A DNA stretch of 64,000 nucleotides from Dolichospermum compactum NIES-806 (GTDB lineage: Bacteria > Cyanobacteriota > Cyanobacteriia > Cyanobacteriales > Nostocaceae): positions 4,088,666-4,152,665 of the forward strand of contig NZ_AP018316.1 in assembly GCF_002368115.1 (NCBI RefSeq), in the 5' to 3' direction. This document shows, piece after piece, positions 26,373-34,705 of this stretch. How positions within the stretch are numbered: the stretch's first letter is position 1; the number at the start of each line of letters is the position of its first letter. Under the pieces are notes generated by a model. It did no database searches and was not told the DNA's origin. It saw only the letters and a program-made list of their open reading frames with translations. Made by a program: the position numbers and the translations under genes.

Positions 26373-27851
26373 CTAAGGATTTTTTCTTTCTTCCTTGATT
26401 TGGCGTAAGGTTTGGATAAGTTTTTGACTAGATTCAGTAGAGACAGCGGCAGCATCACGACTGGGTGTTGCTGAAGTGATAGGACTAAGAGTATTTACTA
26501 ATGGAGTCTCAGGAAGACTTTTAGTATTTTCAGTTTCAGGTAATTTTTGAGAATTGGGAGTTACTGAAGGTTTTATTTGAGGTTCTGGTGATGTTTGAGA
26601 ATTGGGAGTTACCGAAGGTTTTGTTTGAGGTTCAGGTAATTTTTGAGAATTTGGAGTTCCTGAAGGTTTTGTTTGAGGTTCAAATACCTTTTCAGTAGTT
26701 GAAGTAGCGGCAGGTTGAATCTTAGAACTCACACCTGTAGCATTGGGATTATTTTGGAACTTTAGTTGGAAAGGATAAGAACTAATTAACTGCTTATCAG
26801 CTTGAGGTGGATTGGCGATGAAAAATTCTCTAACCTTAGATTGTAGCTTCGGCGATTCTGCTCCTGCTTGGAACTTAATATCTAAGACCTTGCCATCTGA
26901 ATCTACAACTAATCTACCCACAACTGTTCCTTCCATCTCAGGTGTATCTGTAGAGATGGTTTCCCGAATTACCCCTTTCTCTTTTATATTGGGGTATTCT
27001 TGACGGATATTTTCTCTAAGAGTATTGTAAGAACTCAGTTTAGCCAGTAATTGCTCCGTTCTTTTACCTTTTGATTCCGACTCATTGGTGATGATTTCTG
27101 GTGATTTTCCCTGATAATTATCCGTTAGAGCTAATTTTTCCCGATCTTGAGGGACTTTAATGGCATTATTTCCTGATTCCACTGTTTGTGCTACTGAAAT
27201 ACCCGCTGTTGTTGTACTGCCAATATCAATAGCTTCAGCAGATGGATTATTTAGTGGTTCTCCTGGTATTTCATTGCTTTGTCGTAGTTCTGGTAACTTA
27301 TTAATACCTAGAGGTGCAGTTTCTCGTATTTGCTGATCTAAATTATTGACAAAAGGAGAGGTTGAAGCAGTTGAGGGATTATATGTACTTCTGGCTGGCA
27401 ATCTAGACATTGCCATTTGTAAATCATTGCGAGTCAATCTTTCAATAGATTGCTTACTGGGTAGATAAGAAAGGTTCAAGTTGGTTGGCGAACTCGGAAT
27501 AGCTGGTAATACCGACTGACTAGATAATTCCGGTTGTAAAGCGGGATAGCTAGTTAATGGATTGCTCGCATTAACACCTGGTAGTTGTAGCTGTAGAGGT
27601 AATTGGGGTTGCTGTAAAGCTACCTGGGATGTACCAGGGGGTTGTGGTAATCGGCTTTGATCAGCAGCGCTCAATTCCATCAATCCGACTGCTTTGGGTG
27701 AGTCAGTTTGAGAAGATTGATTAGAGTTAACTGGCATTAATGGGACAATCAAGGCAATAGCACCGTGGATACCAAGGGAGGCTATGGCGGCTATTCCCGT
27801 GGGTTGGCTGAATAATTCTGGTATGTTTTTTAGGAGAGATACGTAAGACAT
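26373..27851 (-). CDS. TonB-like energy-transducer protein
   Basis: 492 residues from ATG 27851 (MSYVSLLKNIPELF); an ATG at 27953 would add 34 residues that do not look like a natural start. One N-terminal membrane helix (GIAAIASLGIHGAIALIVPL) anchors a long Pro/Gln/Ser-rich periplasmic arm. A TonB-like C-terminal domain follows (GTVVGRLVVDSDGKVLDIKF, then FPFQLKFQ-type end). After it come three or four tandem segments like QTKPSVTPNSQKLPEP (26545-26690). It may couple the ExbB/ExbD pair at 13.1-14.1 kb to an outer-membrane receptor; no receptor is in the window. Confidence 0.7.
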   Translation of the reverse strand: MSYVSLLKNIPELFSQPTGIAAIASLGIHGAIALIVPLMPVNSNQSSQTDSPKAVGLMELSAADQSRLPQPPGTSQVALQQPQLPLQLQLPGVNASNPLTSYPALQPELSSQSVLPAIPSSPTNLNLSYLPSKQSIERLTRNDLQMAMSRLPARSTYNPSTASTSPFVNNLDQQIRETAPLGINKLPELRQSNEIPGEPLNNPSAEAIDIGSTTTAGISVAQTVESGNNAIKVPQDREKLALTDNYQGKSPEIITNESESKGKRTEQLLAKLSSYNTLRENIRQEYPNIKEKGVIRETISTDTPEMEGTVVGRLVVDSDGKVLDIKFQAGAESPKLQSKVREFFIANPPQADKQLISSYPFQLKFQNNPNATGVSSKIQPAATSTTEKVFEPQTKPSGTPNSQKLPEPQTKPSVTPNSQTSPEPQIKPSVTPNSQKLPETENTKSLPETPLVNTLSPITSATPSRDAAAVSTESSQKLIQTLRQIKEERKNP

Positions 27852-28349
27852 ACTGTTATGGTTGATTCTGATCGGTGAAAGTTGAATAGAAATTTTATCA
27901 ACAAAGAATTCAGGGGTTATCCCAATCGTGAAGTTAATATCCCACAGTATCATCTACTGAGAGACGGGGGGAATAATGATACTCAAGGTAAAATTGATTA
28001 ACTCCTGAAATTTGTGTCTTCTGAATTATTTTTTATCTTTTAGACTATTTTGCCATTGCCAAGACGCATCTTATTCCCATACATAATAACTTCCCCTGGG
28101 GATAACTTCAACAGGGGAATTAATGATATCTTCAGTTTTTATGTTCCCGTAATCTCAATAGGACACATAACTTCAGCAATGTCTTTGACACTCTCCGCTA
28201 ACCCCTAGTGACGATGATGGAGTATATCGCCATCAAAAATCTCCAAATACTATACTCTTCCCTGTTCTTTGACTTCATGAATGAATTTAATTTTATCCAA
28301 CTACTTATAGAATAATAAATCAAGCAATTTGATACGTAGGAGTATTAAA
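27852..28349. other. Gene-free divergent region with possible coding remains
   Basis: About 500 bp. A 7 bp stem TTCCCCT/AGGGGAA lies at 28091-28119. On the minus strand at about 28055-28235, short stop-free pieces in shifting frames (LEIFDGDILHH, SVKDIAEVMCPIEITGT, SPVEVIPRGSYYVWE) hint at a small decayed gene, but the evidence is weak. The promoters of the TonB-like gene and of the 28350 gene must lie here. Confidence 0.35.
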
Positions 28350-28787
28350 ATGGGACTGAGCGAAAAAATAATGAATTCTAGTCATAAAGACTTAATTGTC
28401 CAAGACTGCTGCACGATGATAGATGTACAACTAGCATCTAAGTCAGGCATGAGTGGCATAGCCCTAAAAGCCGCCTTTGCTGCACTGAAGGGAATTCAAC
28501 CGGCTTATATCTCCAATGTCATTGAGTCCCTTCTGCCAGTTTGCTTAACTGCAATTGATCCCATCTGGAGTGAAGGAGTGCAACAGGGTGAACCAGTGGA
28601 GTACCTCACAGCTAATAGTAACAGAACAGCAAATGCACTATTAAGTGTAACCGATGCCAGGGTTAAAAATACGAAACGCCAACTGGTGCGAGGAACTTAC
28701 GAAAAATTCCGTAATTCAGCAGAAAAACACGTACAAGAAGCAGTACCAGATTTAGCTCAAGTGATTGGTAAGTATGCGAATAATTAG
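28350..28787 (+). CDS. Conserved protein, DUF6918-like
   Basis: 145 residues from ATG 28350, preceded by TAGGAG (28337-28342); a TTG seven codons upstream is less likely. The sequence MGLSEKIMNSSHKDLIVQDC, then LASKSGMSGIALKAAFAALK, looks like a small soluble helical family annotated DUF6918. No catalytic motif is seen. It stands alone, divergent from the TonB-like gene. Family recognition is from memory of the pattern, so moderately sure; function unknown. Confidence 0.6.
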   Translation: MGLSEKIMNSSHKDLIVQDCCTMIDVQLASKSGMSGIALKAAFAALKGIQPAYISNVIESLLPVCLTAIDPIWSEGVQQGEPVEYLTANSNRTANALLSVTDARVKNTKRQLVRGTYEKFRNSAEKHVQEAVPDLAQVIGKYANN

Positions 28788-28957
28788 GGCTTGCTGATAG
28801 CGTAGCGTGGCGTTAGCAATACTTCTAGCCCTCACAGATAACTTTTTCAGCAAACCCTAATTAGGATTTGCTGAAAAATAGAAGTTAGTCTTTCGTCCTT
28901 TAGATGCGCTTCCACGTAGGCTACGGGAGCGCATATCCCTAAAAGCCAATTTGCAGA
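28788..28957. repeat. Palindromic repeat cluster between the DUF6918-like gene and peroxiredoxin
   Basis: 28843-28878 is an almost perfect 36 bp palindrome (TTTTTCAGCAAACCCTAA and its complement, one mismatch, no loop). On its left, 28797-28818 carries GATAGCGTAGCGTGGCGTTAGC; on its right, 28909-28936 carries GCGCTTCCACGTAGGCTACGGGAGCGC-type sequence, both members of the dispersed GCGTGGCG/GTAGCC repeats. The palindrome could terminate the upstream gene. Confidence 0.6.
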
Positions 28958-29026
28958 TATCCTGCTTCGTGATATAATTTGTTGTTGATGATATTGAGTT
29001 AAAAAGTCCCTAATTCAGGCGAAAAT

Positions 29027-29638
29027 ATGACACTTACCTATGGAACAGAGGGATGTCTCCGTATTGGACAACAAGCTCCCGATTTTACAGCAACAAGTGT
29101 AGTAGATCAGGAGTTTAAGTCAATTAAATTGTCTGATTATCGTGGTAGATATGTTGTACTGTTGTTCTATCCCTTAGATTTTACCTTTGTTTGTCCAACT
29201 GAAGTGACAGCATTTAGCGATCGCTACCCAGAATTTAGCCAACTAAATACAGAAATCTTGGGTATTTCCGTTGATAGTGAATTTTCCCACCTTGCTTGGA
29301 TTCAAACAGATCGTAAATCTGGTGGAGTCGGTGATATAAATTATCCCCTAGTTTCCGACATCAAAAAGGAAATTAGTGCCGCTTACAACGTTCTTGATCC
29401 AAATGCTGGTATTGCTTTGCGTGGTTTATTTATCGTAGATAAAGATGGCATTCTGCAACACTCCACTATTAATAATCTAGCTTTTGGTCGTAATGTAGAT
29501 GAAACTCTGCGAACATTACAAGCAATTCAGCACGTTCAGTCCCATATTGATGAAGTTTGTCCTGTTAATTGGCAACCTGGGGACAAAACCATGAATCCTG
29601 ATCCCGTGAAGTCTAAAATTTACTTTGCTGATATCTAG
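29027..29638 (+). CDS. 2-Cys peroxiredoxin
   Basis: 203 residues, the full length of a typical 2-Cys enzyme. The peroxidatic Cys56 is in FTFVCPTEV with the conserved Pro and Thr, and the resolving Cys178 is in DEVCPVNW. It reduces hydrogen peroxide and alkyl hydroperoxides using thioredoxin, in the cytoplasm. The C-terminus ends at YFADI soon after the resolving Cys, and GGVGDINYPLVSD is the GGLG-type motif linked to over-oxidation sensitivity. A second peroxiredoxin-like gene follows 44 bp later and is probably cotranscribed. Confidence 0.95.
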   Translation: MTLTYGTEGCLRIGQQAPDFTATSVVDQEFKSIKLSDYRGRYVVLLFYPLDFTFVCPTEVTAFSDRYPEFSQLNTEILGISVDSEFSHLAWIQTDRKSGGVGDINYPLVSDIKKEISAAYNVLDPNAGIALRGLFIVDKDGILQHSTINNLAFGRNVDETLRTLQAIQHVQSHIDEVCPVNWQPGDKTMNPDPVKSKIYFADI

Positions 29639-29682
29639 AGAATTGAGAATTTGGTAATTAAACTTTTAATTTTAAATTTCTT

Positions 29683-30219
29683 ATGCTGACTTCAACTGAT
29701 TTTACTGGCTTATTTAATGAGCGATTTTTCCATAATTTCCTACCCATACCGGCGTTAGATAATTTTAGATTGGGTGTAGGCACACCAGATTTTAAACTAT
29801 CAGATATTACTAATAATGCTGTAGTTAAGCTATCTGATTTTCGCGGTAAACAACCTGTAATAATTGCCTTTACCAGAATATTTACTGAAAAGCAATATTG
29901 TCCATTTTGTTATCCCCATATTCAAGCTTTAAATGATAACTATGAACAGTTTAAAAACCGAGGAATTGAAATTTTATTAATTACCAGCACCGACAAAAAG
30001 CAAAGTCAAATAATAGTTCAAGACTTGGGCTTAAAAATGCCATTATTAAGTGATTCCAGTTGCCATACATTTCGTATTTATAAAACTGGACAAGCATTAG
30101 GAGCGCCCTTACCAGCACAATTTGTATTAGATAAAGATGGCAAACTGCTCTACAGACATTTATTTTCCTTTTTAGATCATAATGCCAGTATAGAGACACT
30201 TCTGGAAAAATATGATTAA
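29683..30219 (+). CDS. Peroxiredoxin-like (AhpC/TSA) protein
   Basis: 178 residues with the thioredoxin-fold AhpC/TSA domain: DFKLSDITNNAVVKLSDFRG, then a redox centre EKQYCPFCYPH, and QFVLDKDGKLLYRH at the end. The CPFC arrangement (two Cys three apart) differs from the TxxC of ordinary peroxiredoxins and is closer to PrxQ-like or redoxin variants. It follows the 2-Cys peroxiredoxin and likely belongs to the same oxidative-stress operon. The electron donor and substrate are unknown. Confidence 0.83.
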   Translation: MLTSTDFTGLFNERFFHNFLPIPALDNFRLGVGTPDFKLSDITNNAVVKLSDFRGKQPVIIAFTRIFTEKQYCPFCYPHIQALNDNYEQFKNRGIEILLITSTDKKQSQIIVQDLGLKMPLLSDSSCHTFRIYKTGQALGAPLPAQFVLDKDGKLLYRHLFSFLDHNASIETLLEKYD

Positions 30220-30231
30220 ATTGGGAACAGT

Positions 30232-32142
30232 TTAAACTAAAGGTTCTAATCTACCTGTACCCCGATTATATTTATAACTTTTAAGAGTTAAACTTGGATG
30301 AGGATTTACACAATATTGTTTACCATCAATCATAATTGTCACTAATTTTTCTCCAGAGGTACAGGAAACATTAGTTAATTCCCAGCTTTTAATTAACTCT
30401 ACATTGGCATCAAAAGGTTCTAATCTACCTGTACCCCGATTATATTGATAACTTTTAAGAGTTAAACTTGGACGAGGATTTACACAATATTGTTTACCAT
30501 CAATCATAATTGTCACTAATTTTTCCCCAGAGGTACAGGAAACATTAATTAATTCCCAGCTTTTAATTAACTCTATATTGGCATCAGTGGAAGAGTTAGA
30601 AGTTAGTTTTGGCTTTGCTTCTGCTTGAGAATTAGAAGTTGGTTTTGGCTTTTCCTCAACTTGAGAAGTAGATTTTTGAACATAACGCCTATTAAATATT
30701 TCTGCGGATTTTTGATAATCTGCAAGTGCATTTTGATAATCACCAGTTATAGTGTAGGCTATGGCGCGGTTAATGTAAGCATTAAAATCATCAGGATCAA
30801 TAATAATAGCTAGAGTTGACACTTTTATGGCTGCTGGATAGTCTTTTAAGTTGTTAAACACATCTGCCTGAATTGTGTACCCATAACTATTGTGAGGATC
30901 AAGGCGAATAGCTTGTTTAGAGGATTCCAAAGCCGCTTGATACTTTCCTAGTTTAACATAAGCCATACCCTGATGGGCATAGGCGGCAGCATAGTTAGGG
31001 TTGAGACGAATTGCCCGGTTAAAATCCTCAAGGGCTGCTTGATCATTTTGTAATAATATCTGACTCCAGCCCCGGTTGAGGTAGCCATCTAAGTAGTTAG
31101 GATCAAGAACAATAACTTGGTTAAAATCTGTAAGAGCTTCTTGATGCTTGCTTACCCATGTGTATGAATATCCCCTTTTAAAGTATGCTTCTATGTATTT
31201 AGGATCAAGCTTAATTGCCTGAGTAAAATCTTCCGCTGCGTCCCGATAATTATATTGATCTAGTTTAGTAATACCCCTGGCATAAAAGTCTCTTGCTGAC
31301 TGAGGATTGTTTAAACGGGTAGCAGGACTTTCACTAGTAGAACTATTATCCTTCTTGATGGGGGTGTTTTTAATAATTGGCTCACTTGTAGCTAAAAAAG
31401 TATTAATAGGAATCCCCGCATTAAATCCTGTTTTTTGTGTTACCACTACTCCCGTTTCTGTTTTATTCTTACCTGAAGTATCAGCTAACCCGTGAATCGC
31501 CACAACTCTACCAGCAATATCAAACACAGGACCGCCACTATTACCAGTTATGGTTCTAGCATCGTAAATCAAACCATAGCCATTAATAGCATTACTAGCA
31601 CGAGAAACAACTATTCCCGTAGTGAAAGCAAAGTCTCTGGCAGATCCAACTTTATCAAATACGGCTGGAAACCCACCAACAAAGACATCTGCACCCTCTA
31701 CCATTTGATCAGAGTTTCCTAAAGTCGCAATAGGATAATCTTCTGTAGCCACAAAAGTAGCTATAGCTAAATCTGGGTCATTTCTAGTTTGCTGTAATAC
31801 TTTAATATCTTTGACAGGATAATCTTTACCCGTATTTGTGCGTATAGAATAAGTAGTATCTGTAGCGCAAGTAATTTTTCCTGCCCGGCCTAAATCATCA
31901 CACACCACATGATTAGCTGTCAGTACAGTATAAGTATTACCTTGTTTAGCAATAATGACTCCTGAACCTCCGGGAGTAAGATCACCCCCTACATTAATTT
32001 GGACTGAGGTGCTTTTAGCAATTTGAGCAATCTTTTGGGTACTAACAGTATCAGCAGCAGATGTTGGTAGAGAAATTACAATAGTTGCGATTGCTGTCGT
32101 AGTCAAGATGGTATAATTTACCCTGGTAAAATATAAATTCAT
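30232..32142 (-). CDS. Secreted trypsin-like protease with TPR repeats and a duplicated C-terminal domain
   Basis: 636 residues. Signal peptide about 1-30 (ending SAAD). Protease domain 40-260 with His78 (TANHVV), Asp124 (DPDLAIA) and Ser202 (TGNSGGP). Six or so TPR units at 285-480 (ARDFYARGITKLDQYNYRDA onwards). The end carries two near-identical 58-residue modules (consensus xELIKSWELxNVSCTSG, then VTIMIDGKQYCVNP and LTLKSYxYNRGTGRLEP). One diverged copy of that module ends the beta-helix protein at 34706. The two cysteines per module suggest a disulphide-stabilised exported domain. It is the last gene of the leftward exported-protein cluster, 29 bp after the next protease. Confidence 0.87.
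   Translation of the reverse strand: MNLYFTRVNYTILTTTAIATIVISLPTSAADTVSTQKIAQIAKSTSVQINVGGDLTPGGSGVIIAKQGNTYTVLTANHVVCDDLGRAGKITCATDTTYSIRTNTGKDYPVKDIKVLQQTRNDPDLAIATFVATEDYPIATLGNSDQMVEGADVFVGGFPAVFDKVGSARDFAFTTGIVVSRASNAINGYGLIYDARTITGNSGGPVFDIAGRVVAIHGLADTSGKNKTETGVVVTQKTGFNAGIPINTFLATSEPIIKNTPIKKDNSSTSESPATRLNNPQSARDFYARGITKLDQYNYRDAAEDFTQAIKLDPKYIEAYFKRGYSYTWVSKHQEALTDFNQVIVLDPNYLDGYLNRGWSQILLQNDQAALEDFNRAIRLNPNYAAAYAHQGMAYVKLGKYQAALESSKQAIRLDPHNSYGYTIQADVFNNLKDYPAAIKVSTLAIIIDPDDFNAYINRAIAYTITGDYQNALADYQKSAEIFNRRYVQKSTSQVEEKPKPTSNSQAEAKPKLTSNSSTDANIELIKSWELINVSCTSGEKLVTIMIDGKQYCVNPRPSLTLKSYQYNRGTGRLEPFDANVELIKSWELTNVSCTSGEKLVTIMIDGKQYCVNPHPSLTLKSYKYNRGTGRLEPLV
30239..30586 (-). repeat. 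Tandem duplication of 174 bp encoding the 58-residue module
   Basis: 30239-30412 and 30413-30586 are nearly identical at the DNA level, with only a handful of differences, so the duplication is recent. The period is a multiple of three and keeps the frame. Confidence 0.88.
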
Positions 32143-32171
32143 GTTCTGAGTCTTCTTGTAAATTCTAGTAA

Positions 32172-33005
32172 CTATGTTTTATCTCCCTTGATAATTTCTT
32201 GTTCTTCGAGAAAAGCAAGAACATTGTCAATAGGAATAGCCCAACTGAGAGATTCCATTTGCAAATAATCTTCTTCTTTTGGTATAGTCCCATCGGTAAA
32301 AGTAAAAGCCTCAATACCTTGAAAAGGATACTTTAATAGCCCATTAATACCAATTAGTTCACCTTGCTGATTTAAGGCAGGTCCCCCACTCATCCCTTGA
32401 AAGATATCATTAGTGTTGCCTAATTGATAACCTCCAGGGAGAGTTTTAGTAATCTGCATTTTAATAGTTCCAGGTTTGACTTGAAAAGCTTTAACTCCCC
32501 AATTTCGGGTTTCTTCCATTTTAGTGATCTTCTTGCCTTTGAAGACAAAATGCCAAGCCGGAAAACCAGAGGCGTATACTGTTTCTCCCTCAGAAATAGC
32601 TTTTGACTTTGGCAATTTTACTACTTGATAATCCTGTGGACTAGTAAATTTCACCAGGGCTAAGTCGAATTTTTTCGTATTCATGCCATTGACTTGTTGT
32701 CCCTGGTAAATCTTATCATCAGAAGTCAAAATGCCATAACCATCTTCAGGACTATCAGCAACTACATGATTATTTGTTAATACTGTATAAGTTTGCCCTT
32801 CACGTTTAATGACCACCCCTGAGCCAGAACCAGATTGAGTTAAAATCCTGACAGTTACATGATTGGCAATTTTGGCTGCGGTAACATCAACATCAGGATC
32901 GGATGTAGCGCCTAACACTACCGGGGTGGAATGGGCATACAACTGAATCACACAAACCGTCGTAATAAATACTAAAAACAACCTGCGAGCTATGGGAGAA
33001 AACAT
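32172..33005 (-). CDS. Secreted trypsin-like serine protease
   Basis: 277 residues. A signal or anchor segment (LFLVFITTVCVIQLYAH, 9-25) is followed by an S1 domain with His80 (TNNHVV), Asp114 (KFDLALVKF) and Ser206 (FQGMSGGPA). It lacks TPR or PDZ parts. It is the nearest in-window relative of the protease at 1-642 (both read KFDLA and QGMSGGP). It lies 29 bp upstream of the TPR-protease and 129 bp downstream of a COP23 gene, all on one strand. Substrate unknown; the neighbours suggest it acts on or with exported envelope proteins. Confidence 0.88.
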   Translation of the reverse strand: MFSPIARRLFLVFITTVCVIQLYAHSTPVVLGATSDPDVDVTAAKIANHVTVRILTQSGSGSGVVIKREGQTYTVLTNNHVVADSPEDGYGILTSDDKIYQGQQVNGMNTKKFDLALVKFTSPQDYQVVKLPKSKAISEGETVYASGFPAWHFVFKGKKITKMEETRNWGVKAFQVKPGTIKMQITKTLPGGYQLGNTNDIFQGMSGGPALNQQGELIGINGLLKYPFQGIEAFTFTDGTIPKEEDYLQMESLSWAIPIDNVLAFLEEQEIIKGDKT

Positions 33006-33134
33006 GATTAATATTCAAATAATGTGGATTAAATCATGCTTACCAATTGTATATTAGAGAATAGGGAAAAGATCAGAATTTTATCTTTTCCCTAATTACC
33101 ATTAATTCAGATAACTAGCAACGTGAGTTAATAA

Positions 33135-33809
33135 TTACAAACCAAGGGAGTCATCTCGGACGGCAGGTGTCTTTGCCGGTTGCCGACTAGAGAGATTGCG
33201 GTTTTTTGTTAACACATCTTTCAATTTGATCTGTACACGACCTTCTGTTTCACGGACGGAACCCGCGCTAGAACCTACACGACTGATTTGCATGATTTGG
33301 GCAAGAACTTGGTCTGCCTTCTTGGCATTTTCTGGCTTCAGCGTAAACAGAGTATTGCGTCCATTACAACCAGTATCATTTGCTGAAACTACGCAAATGA
33401 CAGTTTTATTCTTAACTCGACCGGTCATCAACACAACATCCTTGAGGCTACCACCACTTTCAGCTACAGCTTGATTTAATTTTGGTGTCACGATTTGGCA
33501 ACGACCTTGGGGAGTAAATTTCTCACCAAAATACTTTGAAGCTGCTGAGGTCCAGATAATGACAGGGATTGGCTGACCACCGGGTCGCTGACCAACCGTA
33601 GCCACGCTACCATCACCCTGGGGGACGCAGGTAAATTTAGTCCCAGTGTTGGCTACCTCCGATGGGTCTACATCTGGCATCGCAATACTGTTGCTATTAT
33701 CAATTGTATTATCCACTGGTGGTAAGGCTTGAACCGTATATCCCAAACCAACAATGTTAGATAGGGCTAAAGTGGCAACTACAATCGCTGTTTTTAATTG
33801 ATATTTCAT
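33135..33809 (-). CDS. COP23 domain protein, secreted, tandem copy 1
   Basis: 224 residues. Signal peptide 1-28 (ending VQALP), then an acidic spacer (NSIAMPDVDPSEVANTGT) and the COP23 domain: FTCVPQGDG, PVIIWTSAASKYFGEKFTP, RCQIVTPKLNQAV, VLMTGRV, VICVVSANDTGC and NTLFTL. Cys positions match the neighbour at 33914. The gene ends in AVRDDSLGL. It is clearly a paralog of the next gene, so a tandem duplication made the pair. COP23 proteins have no known reaction; the family name comes from a circadian-rhythmic protein. Start at 33809 follows a GGGAG ribosome site. Confidence 0.87.
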   Translation of the reverse strand: MKYQLKTAIVVATLALSNIVGLGYTVQALPPVDNTIDNSNSIAMPDVDPSEVANTGTKFTCVPQGDGSVATVGQRPGGQPIPVIIWTSAASKYFGEKFTPQGRCQIVTPKLNQAVAESGGSLKDVVLMTGRVKNKTVICVVSANDTGCNGRNTLFTLKPENAKKADQVLAQIMQISRVGSSAGSVRETEGRVQIKLKDVLTKNRNLSSRQPAKTPAVRDDSLGL

Positions 33810-33913
33810 AAGACTCCCTAAATGTTAAAAAGAAGAAGAAATGACGCTTTTCCAGTTCCTGACTGAAGTAAATGTCTAGTTTTCTCTAGACTTTATTAGC
33901 AGGATGTTGATAA

Positions 33914-34567
33914 TTACAAACCACCGGGGTTATTTTGAGCAGGAGAGTTTCTTCTGGTTTGCCGGAGTGGGTGATTGGCATTCATGGTTAGCAAATCGTT
34001 CAATCTCACCTGGACACGACCTTTTGTTTCCCTAATTACGCCGGCGCTAGAACCCTCACGACTGATTTGCAAGATTTGGGCAAGAATTTGGTCTGCCTTC
34101 TTGGCATTCTTGGGGTTGAAGGTAAACAGAGTATTACTGCCATCACAACCAGTGTCATTAATAGAAACTACGCAAATGACGGTTTTACTTCCGACTTGAC
34201 CGTTCATCAACACAACATCTTTAAGACTACCACCACTTTCAGCTACAGCCTGATTAAATCTTTCTGTCACGATTTGGCAACGGCTTTGAGGAGTAACTTT
34301 TTTGCCAAAATACTTGGAACTATCTGAAGTCCAGATAATTACAGGGATTGGTTCTCCACCAGATCGCTGACCAACGGTGGCTAGGTTACCATTTCCGTCA
34401 GGTACACAGGTGAATTGAGTTCCTGTATAGGATTCCTCTGATGGATCTACATCTGAATTAACACTATTATCTACCTTTGGGAAAGCTTGAACTGTAGACC
34501 CCAAAGCAAAAATACTGGAGAGGGCTAAAGTTGCCGCTATCATCGCTGTTTTCAATTGATGTTTCAT
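33914..34567 (-). CDS. COP23 domain protein, secreted, tandem copy 2
   Basis: 217 residues with the same plan as the gene at 33135: signal peptide ending VQAFP, spacer VNSDVDPSEESYTGTQ, then FTCVPDGNG, PVIIWTSDSSKYFGKKVTP, RCQIVTERFNQAV, VICVVSINDTGC and NTLFTF. The two proteins are near-identical over the core and diverge at the linker and tail (this one ends NSPAQNNPGGL). Both are separated by about 105 bp with their own likely ribosome sites. Function is unknown; export and pairing with trypsin-like proteases are visible in the sequence. Confidence 0.87.
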   Translation of the reverse strand: MKHQLKTAMIAATLALSSIFALGSTVQAFPKVDNSVNSDVDPSEESYTGTQFTCVPDGNGNLATVGQRSGGEPIPVIIWTSDSSKYFGKKVTPQSRCQIVTERFNQAVAESGGSLKDVVLMNGQVGSKTVICVVSINDTGCDGSNTLFTFNPKNAKKADQILAQILQISREGSSAGVIRETKGRVQVRLNDLLTMNANHPLRQTRRNSPAQNNPGGL

Positions 34568-34705
34568 AAGACTTCTTAAATGTTAAAAATAGGAGGAGAT
34601 AAGCTCTTTTGGATCTGACTTACCCATGAACCACAGAGGCACAGAGGTCACGGAGAAATTAGGATTTGAGAGATATTTTGTTTGGTGAGTCCTTGATACA
34701 GCAAC